14,880 nucleotides of DNA from CAZRNB01 sp964601355 (GTDB lineage Bacteria; Planctomycetota; Phycisphaerae; Sedimentisphaerales; Anaerobacaceae), in the NCBI GenBank assembly GCA_964601355.1, contig CAZRNB010000074.1, forward strand, positions 1-14,880, read 5' to 3'. Every line of letters starts with the position of its first letter. The first letter of the stretch is position 1. The notes below the pieces were generated by a model, which searched no databases, was not told where the DNA came from, and was given only the letters and a program-made list of their open reading frames with translations. The position numbers and the translations under genes are program-made. Positions 6,184 to 11,662 of this stretch are shown here, piece after piece.

Positions 6184-6329
6184 TTGTCATTTCGACCGAA
6201 GCCCCAGTGTCTTCTGTCGAAGACAGAAACAGGGGCGAAGTGGAGAAATCCGCCGTAAGGCGTCCTGAGCGAAGTCGAAGGATCAAAAGCAGATTTCTCG
6301 ACTCGCCTTCGGCTCGCTCGAAATGACAA
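6184..6329. mobile_element. MITE-like palindromic element upstream of pyrC
   Basis: Perfect 12-bp terminal inverted repeats, TTGTCATTTCGA (6184-6195) and TCGAAATGACAA (6318-6329), bound 146 bp. Nested stems lie inside: GCCCC/GGGGC (6201/6232), TTCTGTC/GACAGAA (6212/6222) and GAGAAATC/GATTTCTC (6243/6292). There is no coding sequence. The ends resemble the element at 11379-11472, with TTCGA in place of TGCGAG. Any mobilising transposase would have to be supplied from elsewhere. Confidence 0.75.
6262..6283 (+). repeat. 22-bp dispersed direct repeat, copy 1
   Basis: It begins GTCCTGAGCGAAGTCGAAGG and is identical over 22 bp to 7700-7721. This copy lies inside the MITE-like element at 6184-6329. 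Confidence 0.85.
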
Positions 6330-6366
6330 GTATTGTGTTTTCTACAAAGCATTTTGATTTTCGATT

Positions 6367-7662
6367 ATGTCTAATGAGCTTCTAATAAAGAATGGGCAGG
6401 TAATAGATCCCGCAAACAACATCGATAAAAAATGTGATGTGCTTATCATCGATGGCAAAATAGCAGAGGTCGGCCAGTCAATTGAAAACTTAAAACTTAA
6501 AACTCAAAACTCAAAACTAATTGATGCCACTGGGAAATTGGTGACGCCGGGTTTAATTGACATTCACGTGCATTTCCGCGAGCCGGGAGATGAGGAGGAG
6601 GAAACCATCGCAAGCGGCTCAACAGCAGCGGTTGCGGCAGGTTTTACTTCAGTGGTTTGTATGCCGAACACCACTCCTGCCATCGAAAATGAGACCGATG
6701 TTGAATATGTCCATCGCAAAGGCAGACAGACAAGAAAAACTCATGTCTATGTGATGGGAGCTATAACACAACGCAGAGAGGGTGTCGAGCTGGCAGAGAT
6801 GGGATTTATGGCTGAGGCAGGGGCGGTCGGCTTTACCGATGACGGAAATGGCGTGCAGAACCCTGCGGTTATGCAGAGGGCGCTGAAATATGCCGGTATG
6901 TTTGATGTGGTGATAGCCCAGCACTGCCAGGATAATAGTTTTGCCGGCAATGGCGTGATGAATTCCGGCTATTACTCAACGATACTTGGTCTGCCGGGAA
7001 TGGATTCGCTGGCTGAAGAGGCAATGCTGTGGCGGGACATTCAATTAGTCAAAAAAACCAAAGCCCGTTACCATGCCCAGCATATATCAACATCAGGGTC
7101 GGTGGAGCTGATAAGAGCCGCCAAGAAGGACTCTTTGCCGATTACGTGCGAAGTCACGCCTCATCATTTGCTTTTGACCGAGGAATGTTGCGGCGATTAT
7201 GACACCAATTACAAGGTAAATCCGCCTTTGCGAAGTGCAAAAGACGTTGAGGCTCTAAAAGAGGCTATTGCAGAAGGATTGATTGACGCGCTGGTTAGCG
7301 ACCATGCGCCGCATTTGCAAAGCGAAAAAGAATTAGAGTTCCTGGCAGCTCCTTTCGGCATAGCGAGTTTGGAATGCTCCTTGTCGCTTTTTGTAAAAGC
7401 GCTTATTGAGACGGGTATTCTCGATTGGCCCGGCCTGATTCGTTTAATGACGGAAAAGCCGGCCAAGATTATCGGCATTGATAAAGGCACTTTAGGGAAA
7501 GGCAAACAGGCTGATGTCATTATTATTGACCCGGACGCTGAGTATGAAATTGACGTGACTAAATTCCGGTCTAAGAGCAGAAATTGTCCCTATCACGGCT
7601 GGAAGGTCAAAGGCAAGGTCGAAAAGACAATTGTGCAGGGAGAGATAAGATTCGAAGCCTAA
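6367..7662 (+). CDS. pyrC: Dihydroorotase
   Basis: Amidohydrolase that cyclises carbamoyl aspartate to dihydroorotate, the step after PyrB. 431 residues, normal for the long dihydroorotase type. Metal and substrate motifs are complete: DIHVHFREPG (H67, H69), GFTDDGNGV (D158/D159, where class I enzymes of the Aquifex type have an Asp rather than a carboxylated Lys), QHCQD (H186), YHAQHIST (H239) and SDHAPH (D312). There is no Shine-Dalgarno sequence before the ATG, and the upstream region is repeat DNA with no promoter I would defend. Residues about 40-52 (ENLKLKTQNSKL) come from five AAAACTN heptamers, a small in-frame insertion in a surface-type loop. The gene is on the opposite strand from pyrR-pyrB and separated from them by the subtilase-like gene, although pyrB and pyrC are often adjacent in bacteria. 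Confidence 0.97.
   Translation: MSNELLIKNGQVIDPANNIDKKCDVLIIDGKIAEVGQSIENLKLKTQNSKLIDATGKLVTPGLIDIHVHFREPGDEEEETIASGSTAAVAAGFTSVVCMPNTTPAIENETDVEYVHRKGRQTRKTHVYVMGAITQRREGVELAEMGFMAEAGAVGFTDDGNGVQNPAVMQRALKYAGMFDVVIAQHCQDNSFAGNGVMNSGYYSTILGLPGMDSLAEEAMLWRDIQLVKKTKARYHAQHISTSGSVELIRAAKKDSLPITCEVTPHHLLLTEECCGDYDTNYKVNPPLRSAKDVEALKEAIAEGLIDALVSDHAPHLQSEKELEFLAAPFGIASLECSLSLFVKALIETGILDWPGLIRLMTEKPAKIIGIDKGTLGKGKQADVIIIDPDAEYEIDVTKFRSKSRNCPYHGWKVKGKVEKTIVQGEIRFEA
6485..6519. repeat. Five AAAACTN heptamers inside pyrC
   Basis: AAAACTT occurs twice, AAAACTC twice and AAAACTA once, contiguous and in phase. They are read in frame in pyrC as part of NLKLKTQNSKL, just before the conserved LIDATGKLVTPG strand. 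Confidence 0.9.
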
Positions 7663-7695
7663 ATCCGAAGCACGAAAAGAAAATCAAAAATTAAA
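7661..7695. repeat. Five-unit heptamer array overlapping the pyrC stop codon
   Basis: Five in-phase words, for example AAATCCG then AAGCACG, start inside the TAA of pyrC. The phase matches that of the larger array starting at 7724 (63 nt, nine units away), with the 22-bp repeat lying between them. Confidence 0.6.
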
Positions 7696-7699
7696 GCTT

Positions 7700-7721
7700 G
7701 TCCTGAGCGAAGTCGAAGGAT
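7700..7721 (+). repeat. 22-bp dispersed direct repeat, copy 2
   Basis: Identical to 6262-6283. It is placed between two heptamer arrays downstream of pyrC. Confidence 0.85.
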
Positions 7722-7723
7722 GT

Positions 7724-7828
7724 AAAAATCAAAATATAAGAGTTATGAGTTAGTAGTTCATCGACGAACAACGAACTATGAACAATGAACAAAGATTGAT
7801 TTTGATATTTGATTTTTGATATTTAATT
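7724..7828. repeat. Fifteen-heptamer array, inverted near-copy of the pyrR-pyrB spacer
   Basis: The reverse complement of 7724-7824 matches 2956-3063 at 99 of 101 aligned positions, with one 7-nt gap equal to one heptamer (CATAGTT present only in the other copy). It has the same block order: AAAATNN, NNNAGTT, CATCGAC, GAACNNN, TTTGATN. It follows pyrC in the same orientation as the other copy follows pyrR. Confidence 0.93.
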
Positions 7829-7852
7829 TCGGGCTTGTCCATTCTCCGCAGG

Positions 7853-7882
7853 GTGGCAGCGTCAAGCGAAGCTTGGCGATGG
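7853..7882. repeat. 30-bp dispersed repeat, copy 2
   Basis: Inverted relative to 1875-1904, with 28 of 30 matches. The core is CAAGCGAAGCTTG. It lies in the pyrC-hicB spacer, which is otherwise made of heptamer arrays and the hicBA promoter. Confidence 0.75.
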
Positions 7883-7918
7883 CCATGTGCTTGATCTTGA
7901 ACGAAGCGAAGGCGCGCA

Positions 7919-7960
7919 ACACGATATACGCAACATGATATACGAAATACGAGATATAAT
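7919..7960. repeat. Six-unit heptamer array upstream of hicBA
   Basis: Six in-phase words of ANANNAN form, for example ATACGAA followed by ATACGAG. It ends six bases before the hicBA -35 box. Confidence 0.7.
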
Positions 7961-7966
7961 GTCAGG

Positions 7967-7994
7967 TTGCAAAATATGGTGGACATGCTATAAT
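7967..7994 (+). promoter_or_regulatory. Promoter of the hicBA remnant
   Basis: TTGCAA (7967-7972) and a perfect TATAAT (7989-7994) are separated by 16 nt, and TGC precedes the -10 box. GGAGG follows at 8001-8005, only 6 nt later, so any transcript leader would be very short. Confidence 0.65.
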
Positions 7995-8014
7995 TTCACT
8001 GGAGGTGCAGTAAA

Positions 8015-8218
8015 ATTAAATTTAGAGTTATTTTGGAACCGAGCGAGGAAGGTGGATATACGGTTGTTGTTCCTTCCCTTCCGGGTTGCGTCAGCGAGGG
8101 GAACACGCGCGAAGAAGCTTAAAAAAATGTTCGTGAAGCAATTGAGCTTTACTTAGAACCCGTAGAGGACGATCTCAGCTTTTCGCCGGATTCTGAGCAA
8201 GCAGAGATAGCATTATGA
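8015..8218 (+). pseudogene. hicB: HicB-like antitoxin, interrupted by a stop codon
   Basis: The frame translates as KFRVILEPSEEGGYTVVVPS, then LPGCVSEGNTREEA, a TAA at 8120-8122, then KNVREAIELYLEPVEDDLSF to a TGA at 8216-8218. This is the compact HicB fold at normal length (about 67 codons), with the reading frame kept on both sides of the stop. In relatives the stop position is usually Leu (EEALKN), so TTA to TAA is the simplest change. GGAGG (8001-8005) sits 9 nt before an ATT where other HicB proteins start with Met, and no in-frame ATG, GTG or TTG lies between the upstream TAA and this point. An intact HicB would neutralise HicA and repress the operon. As read, it should not be made full length unless the stop is suppressed or is a sequencing error. 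Confidence 0.85.
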
Positions 8219-8343
8219 GCAAGGTTCCGAGTTTGAACTATCAGCAAGTCATCAAGGCTCTTAGGCGAGACGGATGGATAGTAATTCGTCAGAGAGGCAG
8301 TCATATCAGATTACAAAAACGCCTTCCTAATGATTTGCTCTAA
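8215..8343 (+). pseudogene. hicA: HicA-like mRNA interferase toxin, C-terminally truncated
   Basis: ATG at 8215 overlaps the hicB TGA as ATGA, the usual coupling of these pairs, here in hicB-hicA order. The 42-residue product has the HicA N-terminal half (MSKVPSLNYQQVIKALRRDG) and the signature RQRGSHIRLQKR with catalytic His30. It then ends after an unrelated LPNDLL. Family members are usually about 60-80 residues and continue with a conserved strand and helix, so the C-terminal half is lost. The next gene starts 13 nt after the stop, which suggests a deletion rather than a frameshift. The product is probably inactive. Confidence 0.85.
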
Positions 8344-8355
8344 ACAAAACAAGAG

Positions 8356-8829
8356 ATGATTATTATTGACGGTCATAATTTGCTTTGGGCAGTTCGAAAA
8401 GTCGATGAAGATTGCTTGGCATTCAGTGACATCCAGTTGTGCGGCGTTATTGACAGGTATCTTAAGCTGACCAGACAAAGCGGTGTGATAGTTTTTGATG
8501 GCACAGGGCCTCATGACAAAAGCGAATTTGACAGTATAAGCGATTTGGAGGTTATTTTTGCCGGTCAGGATAGTGCCGACTCGGTAATCGAAGATAAAAT
8601 TAGTGCGAGCACGGCGCCGAAAAGATTAACCGTCATCAGCAGTGACCGGAGATTAAGAAGGGCAGCTCATGCCAGGAAAGCGACAGCGGTGAAATCTGAA
8701 ATTTTCTGGAAAGACGTTCAGAAGATGCTTAAACGAAAAAAAACCTCCAGGGAGCCGGCGGAGAAACGTCAGGGGCTCACCGAAAGCGAAACCGAACAAT
8801 GGCTCGAATTTTTCGGCATTGAGCAGTAA
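8356..8829 (+). CDS. NYN/YacP-like PIN-fold ribonuclease
   Basis: 157 residues. The N-terminus MIIIDGHNLLWAV, the strand VIVFDGTG, the acidic SADSVIEDKI (D75, D80) and TVISSDRRLRRAA (D97) are the metal-binding acidic positions of NYN domains in the YacP/Rae1 group, which cleave RNA. Full catalytic competence is plausible because all the acidic clusters are present. The C-terminal about 40 residues are basic and then acidic, without a recognised domain. The ATG has no good Shine-Dalgarno sequence. It lies immediately after the hicA remnant and ends 9 nt before the convergent subtilase gene. I cannot tell its RNA target. Confidence is high for the family and low for the physiological role. Confidence 0.85.
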   Translation: MIIIDGHNLLWAVRKVDEDCLAFSDIQLCGVIDRYLKLTRQSGVIVFDGTGPHDKSEFDSISDLEVIFAGQDSADSVIEDKISASTAPKRLTVISSDRRLRRAAHARKATAVKSEIFWKDVQKMLKRKKTSREPAEKRQGLTESETEQWLEFFGIEQ

Positions 8830-8838
8830 TGTTCAATT

Positions 8839-11106
8839 TTAGGGAACAGTTATCGAGTCGTATGTCTCAATATTATTTTCTGAATTGTATGTCCATCCGG
8901 TTTTTTTAACATCGTTGACTTTGAAGGTAAATTTCCCGCCGTCGAGAATCCAGCTCGTTCTAAAAATAACATTCCCTTCGATGTTTGTAAAAGCAGATTC
9001 ATTTCTGTTATATGGCCCGCTCCAGCTTCCATAGACGATAGCGCCGTTCACTGCCGCATCGGAGCTGTCTAAGATTGGCACAATGACTGTGATTCTGTAC
9101 AGTGTTTTCAATCCTCTCCATGACCAAACCTCGGCCTGAAAGGTAATGTCACCAATATGTATGGCAGGAGCGGCTGGTGTTTCTGTTACGCTAAGGATGG
9201 CTTTATTACTTGTGATTGCGTTTAAGCTCGCCGAGATCTCAGTGGTTCCCGCTCCGGTTGCAGCAGCCGAACCTGACGCATTAATCGTTGCAACCGATGT
9301 GTTAGAGCTGGCCCAAAGCACATCGGCGGTAATATCTGTTGTGCCGCCGTCTGAGTATGTACCTTTTGCTGTATATTGCTGAGTCGATCCTCTTTTTATT
9401 AAGGCGGTTGTCGGTGTCACGGCAATTGACACAAGTGTTGGCGTAGGAGGTTCGCTTACGTTAATATAGCCGGCTTTAATTTCGGTATCTGAGCCGCCTA
9501 AGCCTGTTACTGTCAAAGTCACGGTATAGCTATCGGCGTTTTTGTACTGGTGAATGGGATTTGGCTGCGCTGAGCTTTCTCCGTCGCCGAAATCCCACAG
9601 CCGGCTGGTAATATTTCCGGTGGATTGGTCGGTAAAATAAACGGTTAGAGGGGCATCTCCCGTTGTCGGGCTTGCTGTAAAATCTGCGACAGGAGGTGGA
9701 GGCGCCGTCACGTGTATGAAGTTTGTTTTGGTTTCGGTATCTGAGCCGCCTGTTCCTGTCACTTTTAAGCTCACTATGTAGTCACCGGTGTTCTGGTATG
9801 TATGAGACGGATTCCGTTCGGCAGAGCTGATCTCATCGCCAAATGTCCATAACCAATTGGAGATATTTCCGGTAGAACGATCAGTGAATTGCACCGTCAG
9901 CGGTACATCACCGCTTTTTGGTCCCGCCGTAAAGTCCGCTGCCGGCGGTTCAACAATGATAATGGCTGCAGCAGCATTAACTAAGCCGTATCCGTACCAT
10001 TGATCCTTACCGGCAGCGCCTAAATCTTTAGCGGTTTCATGAAGTCTGCTTCGAACTTGTAAATTTGTTAAACCTGGTTCGCCGGTCCAGATCAACGCTG
10101 CGACCCCGGCTACATGCGGGCATGCCATCGAAGTACCGCTCATTAGAACGTAGGTATCATTCCAGTAAGTCGAGTAGATAGAAACACCAGGTGCTACAAG
10201 CTCTAAAGCCGGGCCTGTGCTTGACCAGCTTGCTTTGGTATTATTTTTACCGATTGCACCGACAGCGATGACAGAGTCATATCTGGCAGGATAGTCTATT
10301 GTATCCAGTTCCTGTGTGCCTGATCTTTTATAATCATTGCCTGCAGCGGAGATAAGGAGAAGGCCGTTACTGTAAGCGTTACCACAGGCATTTTGCAGGG
10401 CTTGAGAATGAATATTGGTGCCAAAACTCATAGAGATAATATCCATGTTTTTATCAATCGACCATTCGATTCCTGCAATAGCATCGCTTATATATCCGCT
10501 TCCACTGCTGTCTAATGTTTTCAGGGCATAGAGAAAAGCTTCAGGGGCAACGCCTATTACACCGTTATCATCGTCTTCTGCGGCTGCTATCCCTGCGCAG
10601 TGTGTTCCGTGCCCGTTGTCGTCCATCGGGTTATCGTCATCATTGGCAAAATCATATCCACCCTGATAATTCTCTGAGAGGTCGGGATGATCGTAATCAA
10701 TTCCTGTGTCAATAATCGCCACTTTTATTCCTGTGCCTTTGTTGTATGAATGTACATTGCCTGCGCCGATAAGCTTAACGCCCCATGAATTGTCCAGTTC
10801 GGAATCCAGGGCATAAACCTTGCCATCTTCTTCGATGTAGGCTACTCTGGGGTCGGCTTTTAATTTGGAAATCTGCATTTTGGAGATTCTTGCTGCTACT
10901 GTAGGCAGAAATCGGTAGGAGTAGCGCACTTTGCCGCCAAATTCTCTAACCCATGTTCTGTGTCTTTCAGCAGCCTGCCATCCGGTCTTATCTTTAAAGC
11001 CGATTAAAACTCTCTCTTGCGAGCTTTCATCCTGGGCGAGAATTGCTTCGGTAAAACATAAAAGAGCCACAAGAAAGATGTACATGAGAAAAGAGATATT
11101 TTTCAT
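8839..11106 (-). CDS. Secreted subtilisin-like serine protease with PKD and Big-like domains
   Basis: 755 residues. The signal peptide (MKNISFLMYIFLVALLCFTE, probable cut after ILA at 24) is followed by an inhibitor I9-like propeptide (about 32-98). The S8 catalytic domain (about 105-385) has an intact triad: IIDTG (D133), NGHGTHCAG (H166) and SGTSMACPHVAG (S326), with oxyanion Asn257 in SAAGND. Two PKD domains follow (about 388-467 and 473-551, each with ADFTA and a WxFGD-type motif), then a Big_2-like domain (about 557-640) and a C-terminal beta-rich region I cannot name. It is presumably an active extracellular protease, with the PKD domains acting as spacers or substrate binders. GGGAAG lies 6 nt before the ATG. 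A promoter at 11217-11246 serves it. It converges with the NYN gene. Unlike the subtilase-like gene at 3942 it has no dockerin. Confidence 0.97.
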   Translation of the reverse strand: MKNISFLMYIFLVALLCFTEAILAQDESSQERVLIGFKDKTGWQAAERHRTWVREFGGKVRYSYRFLPTVAARISKMQISKLKADPRVAYIEEDGKVYALDSELDNSWGVKLIGAGNVHSYNKGTGIKVAIIDTGIDYDHPDLSENYQGGYDFANDDDNPMDDNGHGTHCAGIAAAEDDDNGVIGVAPEAFLYALKTLDSSGSGYISDAIAGIEWSIDKNMDIISMSFGTNIHSQALQNACGNAYSNGLLLISAAGNDYKRSGTQELDTIDYPARYDSVIAVGAIGKNNTKASWSSTGPALELVAPGVSIYSTYWNDTYVLMSGTSMACPHVAGVAALIWTGEPGLTNLQVRSRLHETAKDLGAAGKDQWYGYGLVNAAAAIIIVEPPAADFTAGPKSGDVPLTVQFTDRSTGNISNWLWTFGDEISSAERNPSHTYQNTGDYIVSLKVTGTGGSDTETKTNFIHVTAPPPPVADFTASPTTGDAPLTVYFTDQSTGNITSRLWDFGDGESSAQPNPIHQYKNADSYTVTLTVTGLGGSDTEIKAGYINVSEPPTPTLVSIAVTPTTALIKRGSTQQYTAKGTYSDGGTTDITADVLWASSNTSVATINASGSAAATGAGTTEISASLNAITSNKAILSVTETPAAPAIHIGDITFQAEVWSWRGLKTLYRITVIVPILDSSDAAVNGAIVYGSWSGPYNRNESAFTNIEGNVIFRTSWILDGGKFTFKVNDVKKTGWTYNSENNIETYDSITVP

Positions 11107-11216
11107 AATTTGCTTCCCAAAAGGCCGTTTCTTGCTTATGCTGTACAGCGCTTTTCAGAGTTTATTGGTGTTATTTCATCAATTCCAATGTCATCGCAAA
11201 TATGTTAGTAGAAATA

Positions 11217-11246
11217 CTTATAACTATACTTTCTCGCGAGAGTCAA
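11217..11246 (-). promoter_or_regulatory. Promoter of the PKD subtilase, with a palindromic spacer
   Basis: On the minus strand TTGACT (11246-11241) and TATAAG (11222-11217) are separated by 18 nt. The palindrome TCTCGCGAGA (11232-11241) lies in the spacer next to the -35 box, a place where an operator could act. The transcript leader would be about 105 nt. Confidence 0.5.
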
Positions 11247-11267
11247 TTCATTATTTTCGATGTAATG

Positions 11268-11290
11268 AAAAAAAGCTCCCTGAGGGATGC
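11268..11290 (-). terminator. Weak leftward intrinsic terminator upstream of the subtilase promoter
   Basis: On the minus strand GCATCCCTCAGGGAGC (11290-11275) can form a short bulged stem followed by seven T. It would stop leftward transcription arriving from the nifJ side. The stem is small. Confidence 0.3.
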
Positions 11291-11318
11291 TATGTTTGTA
11301 ATCCACAAGGAGTTTTTG

Positions 11319-11500
11319 GTGTGTGACTAATTTTTGTGGCAGTATGTAACAGTATTAATGATCAGATTTTATCTGTCATTGTCATTGCGAGGGAGCGAAG
11401 CGACCGAAGCAATCTCTTACATTTATAGTTTTGAGATTGCCACGCCCGCCAAGTGCGGGCTCGCAATGACAAGGGGCCGCCATAAAATCTGGTCACACAC
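11319..11500. mobile_element. 182-bp MITE-like element with apparent 8-bp target duplication
   Basis: The ends are GTGTGTGAC (11319-11327) and GTCACACAC (11492-11500). The inverted repeat extends to 22 bp with 18 matches. AGTTTTTG flanks the element on both sides (11311-11318 and 11501-11508), as expected for a target-site duplication. It encloses a second palindrome, TTGTCATTGCGAG/CTCGCAATGACAA (11379-11391/11460-11472), with inner arms GCAATCTC/GAGATTGC. There is no coding sequence. Confidence 0.65.
11379..11472. repeat. 94-bp palindromic element with ATTGCGAG ends
   Basis: Perfect 13-bp inverted ends and a second internal inverted pair (GCAATCTC at 11409-11416, GAGATTGC at 11433-11440). 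The ends share TTGTCATT with the element at 6184-6329, so the two probably belong to related families. Confidence 0.8.
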
Positions 11501-11526
11501 AGTTTTTGATGTGTTGAATTTTTATG

Positions 11527-11555
11527 TTGCTATATCAGCCTGAAAATTGTATAAA
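11527..11555 (+). promoter_or_regulatory. Promoter of nifJ
   Basis: TTGCTA (11527-11532) and TATAAA (11550-11555) are separated by 17 nt. It starts 26 nt after the end of the MITE-like element. The leader to the ATG is about 100 nt and contains the octamer array. Confidence 0.55.
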
Positions 11556-11578
11556 AAATTCTTTCCGGTGTGCATTTA

Positions 11579-11642
11579 GTTAATTAGTTATTCAGTTAAT
11601 TAGTGAGTTAGTTACCAATTAACGAATCAACCAATTAACCTT
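11579..11642. repeat. Octamer array in the nifJ leader
   Basis: Eight in-phase 8-nt words lie here. The first are GTTAATTA, GTTATTCA and similar; the last are TTAACNAA-like, roughly the reverse complement of the first. The array ends 10 nt before the nifJ Shine-Dalgarno AGGAG (11653-11657). It has the same architecture as the heptamer arrays but a different period. Confidence 0.75.
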
Positions 11643-11662
11643 TTTCTGAGCTAGGAGAATCT

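Noticed and set aside
5939..6352. 137-codon minus-strand frame upstream of pyrC
   Set aside because: It runs through three unrelated repeat elements, and its translation is low in coherence. It is better explained by palindromic and heptamer DNA.
7887..8156. 89-codon plus-strand frame overlapping hicB
   Set aside because: It is in the wrong frame relative to the recognisable HicB sequence, and its first part is heptamer repeat.
11334..11543. 69-codon plus-strand frame (MWQYVTVLMIRF...)
   Set aside because: It is the translation of the MITE-like element with ATTGCGAG ends, not a gene.
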